In this document: piece by piece, positions 8,086 to 15,463 of the stretch | How positions within the stretch are numbered: the stretch's first letter is position 1 | Layout of the letters: each line of letters begins with the position of its first letter | Origin: Planotetraspora mira | GTDB taxonomy: Bacteria > Actinomycetota > Actinomycetes > Streptosporangiales > Streptosporangiaceae | Assembly: GCF_016863275.1 (NCBI RefSeq) | Contig: NZ_BOOO01000027.1 | Coordinates: 91,699 to 155,698, forward strand | Direction: 5' to 3' | DNA: 64,000 nucleotides | Position numbers and translations under genes: made by a program | Notes under the pieces: model-generated | Told to the model about the DNA's origin: nothing | The model's input: the letters and a program-made list of their open reading frames with translations, nothing else | The model's database searches: none

Positions 8086-9624
8086 ATGCCACTCCTGCTC
8101 AAGCCCGGCACCACCTGGACCGACGCCTACAGCCGATGCCGTACGGCGGCGCCGGAAGCCTTCCACGACGACAGGGTGCTCAACCACTGGGCCGGGATGT
8201 GGCAGCGTGACGGCCGCCCGGCGCCGGCGGCGTCGCCCGTCGACGGGACCACCATCGCGGGCCCCCCGCGCCTCGACCGGTCCACCGCGTCGAGGGCGGT
8301 GCGCGCGAGCCTCGACGAGCACCAGCAGTGGCGGCACGTGCCGCTCGCCGAGCGCAAAGCTCGTGTGGCGGCCACGCTGGACGCGATGACCGCGCACCGG
8401 GAGCTGCTGGCCCTGCTGCTGGTGTGGGAGATCGGCAAGCCCTGGAAGCTCGCCCTCGCCGACGTGGACCGGTGCATCGAAGGGGTGCGCTGGTACGTCG
8501 ACGAGGTCGACTCCATGGTGGAGGGGCGCGCCCCGCTGCAGGGGCCGGTCAGCAACATCGCGAGCTGGAACTATCCGCTGAGCGTGCTCATGCACGCGAT
8601 GCTGGTGCAGACCCTCGCGGGCAACGCCGCGATCGCGAAGACGCCCACGGACGGCGGGCTCGCGTGCCTCACCCTCGCGTGCGCACTGGCCGTGAGCGAG
8701 GGGTTGCCGATCACCCTGGTGAGCGGCGGAGGCGCCGAGCTGTCCCCGGCACTGGTCCGCAGCCGGGAACTCGGGTGCGTCTCGTTCGTCGGGGGGCGCG
8801 ACGCGGGGGCCAAGGTCGCGACGTCGCTCGCCGACCTCGGCAGGAGGCACATCCTGGAACAGGAGGGCCTCAACTGCTGGGGGGTCTGGGAGTACAGCGA
8901 CTGGGACCGGCTGGCGGGCCAGATCCGCAAGACCTTCGACTACGGCAAGCAGCGGTGCACCGCCTACCCGCGGTTCATCGTCCAGCGCGCGTTGTTCCAC
9001 GACTTCCTGGCGGCCTACCTCCCGGCTGTCCGATCGGTCCGCTTCGGGCATCCGCTCGCGGTGGAGTCGCCCGACGACCCGCTGCCGGAGCTCGACTTCG
9101 GCCCGCTCATCAACAACACCAAGGTGAAGGACCTGGCCGACCAGGTCGACGAGGCGATCACGAAGGGCGGGGTGCCGCTCTACCGGGGTTCGCTGGCCGA
9201 CGGCCGGTTCCTTCCCGGCCAGGACACCTCCGCGTACCTGGCGCCTGTGGCGATCCTGGCACCGCCCGGCTCGTCGCCCCTGCGTCACGCGGAGCCGTTC
9301 GGGCCGGTCGACACCATCGTGGTGGTCGACACCGAGGCGGAGTTGCTGGCCGCGATGAACGCCAGCAACGGCGCGCTGGTGGCGACCATCTCCTGTGACG
9401 AGGAGGAGACCGCCATGCGGCTGGCCTCCGAGGTGCGCGCCTTCAAGGTGGGGGTCAACGCGCCTCGCTCGCGAGGAGACCGGGAGGAGTTGTTCGGCGG
9501 TCTCGGCGCCTCGTGGCGCGGAGCGTTCGTCGGAGGGGAGTTGCTGGTCAGGGCCGTCACGCTCGGGCCGGAGGGCGAACGCCTGCCCGGCAACTTCCCC
9601 GGCTACACCGGCCTGCCCCACTAG
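8086..9624 (+). CDS. Aldehyde dehydrogenase superfamily protein
   Basis: A 512-residue NAD(P)-dependent aldehyde dehydrogenase. The catalytic Cys is in YGKQRCTAYPRF, the counterpart of the usual GQxC motif. The general-base Glu lies in HILEQEGLNCW, where most members have ELGGK, so this loop is divergent. The N-terminal 60 residues (rich in Trp and His) are not typical. GAGGAG precedes the ATG by 6 nt and the gene starts 11 bp after the carboligase stop, so it belongs to the operon. Candidate substrates are glyoxylate, tartronate semialdehyde or glycolaldehyde. A CoA-acylating role (oxalyl-CoA to glyoxylate) would fit the acid-CoA ligase, but retention of the Glu argues for a hydrolytic enzyme. 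Confidence 0.8.
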   Translation: MPLLLKPGTTWTDAYSRCRTAAPEAFHDDRVLNHWAGMWQRDGRPAPAASPVDGTTIAGPPRLDRSTASRAVRASLDEHQQWRHVPLAERKARVAATLDAMTAHRELLALLLVWEIGKPWKLALADVDRCIEGVRWYVDEVDSMVEGRAPLQGPVSNIASWNYPLSVLMHAMLVQTLAGNAAIAKTPTDGGLACLTLACALAVSEGLPITLVSGGGAELSPALVRSRELGCVSFVGGRDAGAKVATSLADLGRRHILEQEGLNCWGVWEYSDWDRLAGQIRKTFDYGKQRCTAYPRFIVQRALFHDFLAAYLPAVRSVRFGHPLAVESPDDPLPELDFGPLINNTKVKDLADQVDEAITKGGVPLYRGSLADGRFLPGQDTSAYLAPVAILAPPGSSPLRHAEPFGPVDTIVVVDTEAELLAAMNASNGALVATISCDEEETAMRLASEVRAFKVGVNAPRSRGDREELFGGLGASWRGAFVGGELLVRAVTLGPEGERLPGNFPGYTGLPH

Positions 9625-9659
9625 GGAGCGCACGCCTCGCGTCAAAAGGTGTTCCCGGG

Positions 9660-9692
9660 CCGGGGTTCTGGTGCGCACGCACCGGGACCCGG
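9660..9692. terminator. Imperfect hairpin in the spacer before glycerate kinase
   Basis: CCGGG at 9660-9664 pairs with CCCGG at 9688-9692, and GGTGCG pairs with CGCACC inside, with mismatches between. It sits 36 bp after the aldehyde dehydrogenase stop and about 48 bp before the glycerate kinase start. It may reduce read-through or only be a GC-rich fold. Confidence 0.3.
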
Positions 9693-9739
9693 CGGGATGA
9701 TGGACGGCGTCATCACCGCCGAGCCGCAAGAAGGGGACC

Positions 9740-10972
9740 ATGAAGGGCCACGTCGTCATCGCGCCGGACAAGTTCAGGGGGTCGCTGACCGCGCCCCAGG
9801 TGGTCGCCCATGTGGCGGCGGGGCTGGGGAGGGTGCCGGTGGTGGGGCTGCCGGTGGCCGACGGCGGCGAAGGAACGGTGGACGCCGTGGTGGCCTCCGG
9901 CTTCACCCGGGTCGAGGTCGAGGTGACCGGCCCGACGGGGGAGCCGGTCCCCGCTTCGTACGCCGTGCGCGACGAGCCTCATGACGCGGCGGACGAAAGC
10001 ACGGCGTCCCCCCGGCCTGGCGGCAGGGTGGCGGTGATCGAGCTCGCGGAGGCGTCAGGGCTGCGGAGGCTGCCCGGTGCGCCCGCCCCGCTCACCGCGA
10101 CCAGTTACGGGACCGGGGAGCTCATCGCCCATGCCGTACGGCACGGCGCGACGAGGATCGTCCTCGGGCTGGGCGGCAGCGCCTGCACCGACGGGGGAGC
10201 GGGCATGGTGCAGGCGCTGGGCGCGCGGCTGCTGGACGAGGACGGCGAGGAGTTGCCCTTCGGCGGCGCCGCGCTGCGGCGTCTCGACAGGATCGATGTG
10301 TCGGCGCTCGCTCAGCCGGCCCCGGGCGACCCAGCGGGGGGAGGAACCGGCGTCGGCGGGGTGGAGTTCGTCGTCGCGAGCGATGTGGACAATCCGCTGC
10401 TCGGGCCGTACGGCGCGGCCGCCGTCTACGGCCCGCAGAAGGGGGCCTCGCCGCAGGATGTGGCGGTCCTGGAGAAGGGGCTGGCCAGGCTGGCCGCGGT
10501 CGCGGTGCACACGCACGGTCTCACGGGATCGATCGAGCACGACGGCGTTGTGCGGAGCATGGGGGTGGCCGGCCGCCCAGGAGCCGGGGCGGCAGGGGGA
10601 GTGGGTTTCGCCGCGCTCGCCTTCCTGGGGGCGGAGATCCGCCCCGGGATCGGATACCTCCTCGAGTTGCTGGAGTTCGACCGGCAGGTCGAAGGCGCAC
10701 GCCTGGTCGTCACGGGAGAGGGATCGATCGACGAACAGTCGTTGCGCGGCAAGACCCCCGTGGGCGTCGCGGCGGCGGCCGCCAAGCACGGGGTGCCGGT
10801 CGTGGCCGTGTGCGGACGGCGGTCCATCGGCGACGCCGAGCTTCAGGCGGTGGGGATCGAGGCGGTCTACGCCCTGACCGACATCGAGTCCGACGTCCGG
10901 CGCTGCATCGCCGAGGCGGGACCGCTGCTCGAACGCGTCGCCCACACCATCGCCGCCACCCATTTGCCGTGA
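9740..10972 (+). CDS. glxK: Glycerate kinase (GarK/GlxK family)
   Basis: A 410-residue kinase phosphorylating glycerate, usually to 2-phosphoglycerate in this family, so it delivers the pathway's carbon to lower glycolysis. It starts with the family signature VVIAPDKFRGSLTAPQV. It carries VADGGEGTVDAVV, the LGGSACTDGGAGM loop (GlxK GGSATNDGG-type), and VTGEGSIDEQSLRGKTPVGVA near the C-terminus. An Ala/Asp/Ser-rich insert around residues 78-92 accounts for extra length over the usual 380 or so. AGAAGGGGACC precedes the ATG. Its stop codon TGA (10970-10972) is also the first three bases of the 53-bp-period array. Confidence 0.93.
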   Translation: MKGHVVIAPDKFRGSLTAPQVVAHVAAGLGRVPVVGLPVADGGEGTVDAVVASGFTRVEVEVTGPTGEPVPASYAVRDEPHDAADESTASPRPGGRVAVIELAEASGLRRLPGAPAPLTATSYGTGELIAHAVRHGATRIVLGLGGSACTDGGAGMVQALGARLLDEDGEELPFGGAALRRLDRIDVSALAQPAPGDPAGGGTGVGGVEFVVASDVDNPLLGPYGAAAVYGPQKGASPQDVAVLEKGLARLAAVAVHTHGLTGSIEHDGVVRSMGVAGRPGAGAAGGVGFAALAFLGAEIRPGIGYLLELLEFDRQVEGARLVVTGEGSIDEQSLRGKTPVGVAAAAAKHGVPVVAVCGRRSIGDAELQAVGIEAVYALTDIESDVRRCIAEAGPLLERVAHTIAATHLP

Positions 10973-11438
10973 TCATGCACAGGTTCGTGATCAAGTGCTC
11001 CCACCTGCGCCTTCACCCGGCGTGATCATGCACAGATTCGGTGCAGGCCCTGCCTGCCTGGCCATTCTCGCGTCGTGATCATGCGCAAGCTCGCCGAGAG
11101 GTGGGCGGACCAGGGGAAACACCCTGCGTGATCATGCAGATGGTCTTCGAGGGGCGTTCCTGGACGGAGTGCTGGCCTTGGGGGCGTTTGGCGGTTGCGT
11201 GGCGATGGGGTGAATGCATGATCGCGTGGCCCTCAAGTGCAGGTCGGCAGGGGTGAATGCGAATCTGCGCATGATCACGGAGTGGGAACGTCCAGGCAGA
11301 CAGGGCCTTCACCGAACCTGTGCATGATCACGCCGGGTGAAGGCGCAGTTCAGTGGGGCTTTCGCCGAACCTGTGCATGATCACCAACTAGGGAGGGGCA
11401 GGTTGGTGGCCATGATCACGAACCTGTGCATGATCACG
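10968..11438. repeat. Nine-box array with exact 53-bp period, four forward then five inverted
   Basis: The box TGATCATGCACAGGTTCG or a variant starts on the plus strand at 10970, 11023, 11076 and 11129, each exactly 53 bp apart. On the minus strand the same box begins at 11436, 11383, 11330, 11277 and 11224, again exactly 53 bp apart. Boxes at 10970, 11330, 11383 and 11436 are identical over 18 bp; inner ones decay towards the centre. The 35-bp interbox segments are related: that after box 11023 resembles that after box 11330, and those after 10970 and 11383 both end CTTCACCCGGCG. So it is one 53-bp unit repeated and inverted, giving a large imperfect palindrome. 53 bp is five helical turns, which would put every box on one face. 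The core TGATCA is itself palindromic. No gene is visible inside. Confidence 0.9.
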
Positions 11439-11455
11439 CGTCATCATGTGTTGGC

Positions 11456-11470
11456 TTGCCGGTATGGCAA
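11456..11470. promoter_or_regulatory. Candidate operator before the flavoprotein gene
   Basis: TTGCCGGTATGGCAA is a 15-bp sequence with perfect TTGCC/GGCAA arms and a five-base centre, about 60 bp upstream of the next start codon. A further TTGCC follows within 20 bp. No adjacent regulator is an obvious partner, except possibly the TetR gene downstream. Confidence 0.3.
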
Positions 11471-11529
11471 CAAACTTTGCCAGCTGCCGCCTCAGTCGCC
11501 GACCATTTCGGCGAATGGAGGTACAACCC

Positions 11530-12561
11530 ATGACCGCAGAAGAAGTACAGCGTTATGACGTCGTGGTCGTCGGCGGGGGAGCGGCCGGCCTCAGCGGGGC
11601 CCTCACCCTGGCACGGGCACGTCGTTCTGTGCTGGTGATCGACGGCGGACGGCCGCGCAACGCCCCGGCCGCGCAGGTGCACACCTACCTGGCCCGTGAG
11701 GGGACGCCGCCCTCGGAGTTGCTGGCCACGGGCCGCGCCGAGGTGGCCGGTTACGGCGGGGAGGTCGTGAAGGGCCACGTCGTGGCGGCCGAGCGCCAGG
11801 ACGCCGGAGGCTTCCTGGTCGTGCTCGAAGGCGGGTCGACGGTGGCCGCGGACCGGTTGCTGGTGACCACCGGTCTGGTCGACGAGCTGCCTCAGGTGCC
11901 CGGGCTGGCGGAGCGGTGGGGACGCGACGTGCTGCACTGCCCGTACTGCCATGGTTGGGAGGTGCGCGACGAACCGATCGGCGTCATCGCCACCGGCCCG
12001 ATGGCGGTCCACCAGGCGCTCCTGTGGCGGCAGTGGAGCAAGGACGTGATCCTCTTCCTCCACACGGCGCCCGCGCCCACCGACGACGAGCGGGAACGAC
12101 TGGCCGCCCGCGACGTCGCCGTGGTGGAAGGACAGGTGACCGGACTCGAGGTCGAGGATGACAGACTCACCGGCGTACGGCTGGCAGGCGGCCGGGTGGT
12201 CTCCCGCAGGGCTCTCGCGACGACTCCGCGGTTCACCGCACGGGCCGAGTTGCTCACCGGTCTCGGCCTCGAGACGACAGACCAGGAGATGGGCGGCCAC
12301 GTGATCGGCAGTTACATCGCCGCCGACCCGTCAGGAGCCACCGGCGTGCCCGGTGTGTGGGTGGCCGGCAACGTGGCCAACCTGATGGATCAGGTCATCG
12401 GCTCAGCCGCCGCGGGTGTGCGCGCCGGTGCGGCGATCAACGCCGACCTGATCGCCGAGGAGACGCGCCGCGCGGTGGCCGCCCGCCGGGCTCCGTTCTC
12501 CGCGGCGATGGAACGCGAGGTCTGCGAGGCCGTGCTCGGCGATCGCCGGCACGGCCTCTGA
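11530..12561 (+). CDS. Thioredoxin-reductase-like FAD-dependent oxidoreductase
   Basis: Flavoprotein of 343 residues in the TrxR-like pyridine nucleotide-disulfide family. The FAD-binding motif is VVVGGGAAGLSGAL (about residues 13-26). The redox-active CxxC is in HCPYCHGWEV, and the C-terminal FAD motif ends VWVAGNVAN. The second nucleotide loop, GGGxSA in true thioredoxin reductases, reads IATGPMAVHQAL, so NADPH binding may be altered or lost. Dithiol oxidases of the GliT/HlmI/DepH group share a CxxCHG active site and a degenerate NADPH site. ATG at 11530 is chosen because GGAGG precedes it by 8 nt. The TetR gene lies convergently just downstream. Confidence 0.85.
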   Translation: MTAEEVQRYDVVVVGGGAAGLSGALTLARARRSVLVIDGGRPRNAPAAQVHTYLAREGTPPSELLATGRAEVAGYGGEVVKGHVVAAERQDAGGFLVVLEGGSTVAADRLLVTTGLVDELPQVPGLAERWGRDVLHCPYCHGWEVRDEPIGVIATGPMAVHQALLWRQWSKDVILFLHTAPAPTDDERERLAARDVAVVEGQVTGLEVEDDRLTGVRLAGGRVVSRRALATTPRFTARAELLTGLGLETTDQEMGGHVIGSYIAADPSGATGVPGVWVAGNVANLMDQVIGSAAAGVRAGAAINADLIAEETRRAVAARRAPFSAAMEREVCEAVLGDRRHGL

Positions 12562-12631
12562 CAGGGCGGGCCTGCCGCCCGACCCCACACCGGCGGCGAC
12601 GCCGGGAATGCCGAGCTTCGTGGCGGTCGCC

Positions 12632-13195
12632 TCAACGAGAATCGGACAGCGCGGCAAATCCCCTGATGCCGGCGATGATCAATTCGAGGCCGTCGCCGAA
12701 TGCGCGGTCGCGACGTTCTCTCGTCCGGGCGCCGGTGACGGCCTCGCGGGCCTGTTCCTCGATCGTGTAGCCGTTGACGTAGGCCAGGACGGTGTCCATG
12801 GCGACGACGGCCGTGTCCGCGGGGACGCCCGCGGCGGCCAGGGTGGCGACGAGCCCGTGGAAAGTGGCGACGGCCTCGCCACCCGGGTGGTGAAAGGTGG
12901 ACATGAGGCGCGCGCCGTCGCGGTGGGCCAGCATGACCTCGCGCAGGCCGGTCGCGACCCCGCGCAGCCGCTCGTCCCAGGGGCTGTCGGGGGACGGGCC
13001 GGCGTCGGCCGGTGCCGTGGCCAGGTGCGCGACCATGGCGTCCAGCAGGGCCTGCTTGCTGGCGTAGTGCCGATACAGGGCGCCTGCCCGCACTCCCAGC
13101 CGGCTCGCCAGAAGCCGCATGGTCAGCCCGTCCAGGCCGACCTCGTCGAGCAACTCGATCGCCGCCTGAAGCACCTGGGCGCGCCGCTCTCCCAC
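12632..13195 (-). CDS. TetR-family transcriptional regulator
   Basis: A 187-residue TetR/AcrR repressor. The helix-turn-helix occupies about residues 12-50 (GLTMRLLASRLGVRAGALYRHY), followed by the ligand-binding helical domain characteristic of the TetR_C subgroup. The GTG at 13195 is chosen because AGGAGG lies 7 nt upstream; the frame extends back only through the operator region. It is divergent from an alpha/beta hydrolase gene at 13331, with two abutting palindromes between them. The likely target is therefore that hydrolase and the regulator's own gene. Confidence 0.88.
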   Translation of the reverse strand: MGERRAQVLQAAIELLDEVGLDGLTMRLLASRLGVRAGALYRHYASKQALLDAMVAHLATAPADAGPSPDSPWDERLRGVATGLREVMLAHRDGARLMSTFHHPGGEAVATFHGLVATLAAAGVPADTAVVAMDTVLAYVNGYTIEEQAREAVTGARTRERRDRAFGDGLELIIAGIRGFAALSDSR

Positions 13196-13235
13196 TGGGT
13201 CCTCCTGATCGGGTTGACAGTTCGGCTCCTCGTAC

Positions 13236-13265
13236 GTGAACAATGTACACGTGAACGTTGTTCAC
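13236..13265. promoter_or_regulatory. Two abutting 15-bp palindromic operators for the TetR regulator
   Basis: GTGAACGTTGTTCAC at 13251-13265 is a perfect inverted repeat (GTGAAC, three bases, GTTCAC). GTGAACAATGTACAC at 13236-13250 is the same pattern with one mismatch and touches it directly. They occupy the middle of the divergent spacer between the TetR gene and the hydrolase gene. Pairs of touching sites like this often bind two TetR dimers. Confidence 0.75.
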
Positions 13266-13330
13266 GTGGGCGGTCGAGGGTGGTGACCCTGGGGTCACCG
13301 CGCATCGATCACATCGACGGAGGGATTGCG

Positions 13331-14173
13331 GTGCACGGATACACCAAAGGCCAGGTTCGTTCGGGCGACGGGACGGCGATCGGGTACCGGCGAGTCGGCC
13401 GCGGCCCCGGACTGATCCTCATGCACGGCGGGATGCTGGCCGCGCAGCACCTCATGAAGCTCGCCGGCGCCCTGTCGGACGATTTCACCGTCCACGTGCC
13501 CGACCGGCGTGGACGCGGGCTCAGCGGACCCCACGGGGACGACTTCGGCGTCACGCGGGAGGTCGAAGACCTCCAGGCGCTGGTCGCGGAGACCGAGGCC
13601 ACGCGGGTCTTCGGCCTGAGCTCAGGTGCGCTCGTCGCGCTGCGCACGGCCCTCGTCATGCCCGAGATCGACCGGCTCGCCCTGTACGAGCCCCCGTTGT
13701 CTCTGGCGGGTTCGGTGCCGATGGACTGGGTGCCGCGCTACGACCGGGAGGTCGCCGCGGGCAAGATCGGCTCAGCCCTGGTCACGGTGATGAAGGGCCT
13801 GGGCGCAGAACCGGTGTTCGTGCGCGTCCCGCGATTCGTCCTCGTGCCGCTCATGGCGTTCGGCTCGGGCCTGCGGCGCGACCTTCCGGAAGACGACGTG
13901 CCCGTCGCCGAACTCGTCCCCACGCAGCACTACGACATGCACATCATCAGGGAAGTGGCCGACACCCTCGAGGATTACGCCACGCTCAGGGCGAGCGTGC
14001 TGCTCCTCGGCGGGACGAGGAGTCCCGCCTACTTCGACGCCGCGCTGCAGAGACTCGCCGCCGTGGTGCCGCATGCGCGGAGCATCACTCTGCCGGGCGT
14101 CGGGCACTCGGCGCCGGACGACGACCCCCTCGTGGTGGCCCAGGCTCTGCGTGACTTCTTCGGCGCGCGATGA
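13331..14173 (+). CDS. Alpha/beta-fold hydrolase
   Basis: A 280-residue soluble alpha/beta hydrolase. The oxyanion-hole motif is LMHGGML, the nucleophile Ser is in FGLSSGAL (GxSxG), and the catalytic His is in PGVGHSAPDDDP. The acidic residue expected in LLLGGTRSPAYF is not evident, so the third triad member may be displaced. The GTG at 13331 has GGAGGG 6 nt upstream and fits the usual start of such proteins (VHGYTKGQVRSGDGTAIGYR). It is divergent from, and probably repressed by, the TetR protein. Substrate unknown. Confidence 0.82.
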   Translation: MHGYTKGQVRSGDGTAIGYRRVGRGPGLILMHGGMLAAQHLMKLAGALSDDFTVHVPDRRGRGLSGPHGDDFGVTREVEDLQALVAETEATRVFGLSSGALVALRTALVMPEIDRLALYEPPLSLAGSVPMDWVPRYDREVAAGKIGSALVTVMKGLGAEPVFVRVPRFVLVPLMAFGSGLRRDLPEDDVPVAELVPTQHYDMHIIREVADTLEDYATLRASVLLLGGTRSPAYFDAALQRLAAVVPHARSITLPGVGHSAPDDDPLVVAQALRDFFGAR

Positions 14174-14250
14174 CGGGCGCCTTGCCGTGGTTCGTCAGCG
14201 CGGCCTTCGCGTCGGCGTCGGCGACGGTGTCGTTCCACAGCCGGTTCCCA

Positions 14251-14269
14251 ATTGCAAAGAACTTGCAAT
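14251..14269. promoter_or_regulatory. Nur box (nickel-responsive Fur-family operator)
   Basis: ATTGCAAAGAACTTGCAAT is a perfect 7-5-7 inverted repeat. It matches the Nur box described in Streptomyces coelicolor (TTGCAA, five bases, TTGCAA). It lies 36 bp upstream of the nickel/cobalt permease start. Nickel-loaded Nur would be expected to bind here and shut off uptake. No nur gene is in the window. Confidence 0.85.
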
Positions 14270-14305
14270 AGCCCTAATATCCGGAATGTCCGGAGGGGGG
14301 CTCCT

Positions 14306-15421
14306 ATGGGAAGTACGGCGGCCACAATAAGGCGCCGAATGTCGGGGATGTCGCGCGAGGAGTGGATTCGCATAGCGGGAATGGCGGCCTTCGTCATCGC
14401 CCTGCACATCGCCGGCTGGTTCTCCCTCCTCGCGCTGGTCGTCCCGCAGCACTACCAGCTCGGTGCGTCCGGCGCCTTCACCGTGGGCCTGGGCCTCACC
14501 GCGTACACGCTGGGCATGCGGCACGCCTTCGACGCCGACCACATCGCCGCCATCGACAACACGACCAGGAAGCTGATGGCCGACGGGCAGCGCCCCCTTT
14601 CCGTGGGGTTCTGGTTCTCCCTCGGCCACTCCTCGATCGTGTTCGGCCTGTGCCTGCTCCTGAGCCTCGGCGTGCGGACCCTGGCCGGCCAGGTCGAGAG
14701 CGAGTCCTCCACCCTGCAGAACGTGACCGGGCTCATCGGCACGCTCGTGTCGGGCGTCTTCCTCGTGATCATCGCGCTGATCAACACGGTGGTCCTGTGG
14801 GGGATCCTCAAGGTGTTCCGTCAGATGCGCAGGGGCGCCTTCGACGAAGCAGCCCTGGAGGAGCAGCTCAACAAGCGCGGGTTCATGAACCGGATCCTGT
14901 CCGGCGCCACCAAGGCGGTGCGCAAGCCCTGGCACATGTATCCGATCGGCCTGCTGTTCGGGCTGGGATTCGACACGGCCACCGAGGTGTCCCTGCTGGT
15001 CCTCGCCGGCGGCGCGGCCGTGTTCAACCTGCCCTGGTACGCCGTGCTGACGCTGCCCGTGTTGTTCGCCGCCGGGATGAGCCTGCTCGACTCCATCGAC
15101 GGCTGCTTCATGAACTTCGCGTACGGCTGGGCCTTCTCCAAGCCGGTCCGCAAGGTCTACTACAACATCACGATCACGGCGCTGTCGGTCGCGGTCGCGG
15201 TCATCATCGGAGCGGTCGAACTACTCGGGCTGCTGGCGGACAAGCTCGGGATCGAGACCGGCCCGCTGGCCGCGATCGCCGGTCTCGACCTGAACTACGT
15301 GGGTTACGGGATCGTCGCGCTGTTCGTGCTCACCTGGGTCGTCGCGCTGGCCGTCTGGCGTTTCGGTCGGATCGAGCAGCGATGGTCGGCCTCGGTGCGG
15401 CCGGCCGACGCCGACGCGTGA
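14306..15421 (+). CDS. NicT-family nickel/cobalt permease (HoxN/HupN/NixA type)
   Basis: A 371-residue secondary transporter with about eight membrane segments. The family signature RHAFDADHIAAIDNTTR (about residues 72-88) binds the metal, and the companion motifs GLGFDTATEVSLL and GMSLLDSIDG are both present. The ATG at 14306 follows a GGAGGGGGG tract; the next in-frame ATG is at 14339. The perfect Nur box upstream supports nickel as the main substrate. In related actinomycetes, nickel is needed for Ni-superoxide dismutase, urease or hydrogenase; none of these is encoded here. Confidence 0.93.
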   Translation: MGSTAATIRRRMSGMSREEWIRIAGMAAFVIALHIAGWFSLLALVVPQHYQLGASGAFTVGLGLTAYTLGMRHAFDADHIAAIDNTTRKLMADGQRPLSVGFWFSLGHSSIVFGLCLLLSLGVRTLAGQVESESSTLQNVTGLIGTLVSGVFLVIIALINTVVLWGILKVFRQMRRGAFDEAALEEQLNKRGFMNRILSGATKAVRKPWHMYPIGLLFGLGFDTATEVSLLVLAGGAAVFNLPWYAVLTLPVLFAAGMSLLDSIDGCFMNFAYGWAFSKPVRKVYYNITITALSVAVAVIIGAVELLGLLADKLGIETGPLAAIAGLDLNYVGYGIVALFVLTWVVALAVWRFGRIEQRWSASVRPADADA

Positions 15422-15463
15422 CCCCGGCGCGCTCACTCCTGAGCGCGGACGCGCCGGGTGCGG

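Noticed and set aside
10968..11438. CRISPR array reading of the 53-bp-period boxes
   Set aside because: Repeats are only about 18 bp and decay towards the centre, half are inverted, the interbox segments are related to each other, and there is no cas gene or leader.
14306..15421. Start of the nickel permease at 14252 (TTG inside the Nur box)
   Set aside because: That codon is within the operator and has no RBS; ATG 14306 follows a strong purine-rich site.
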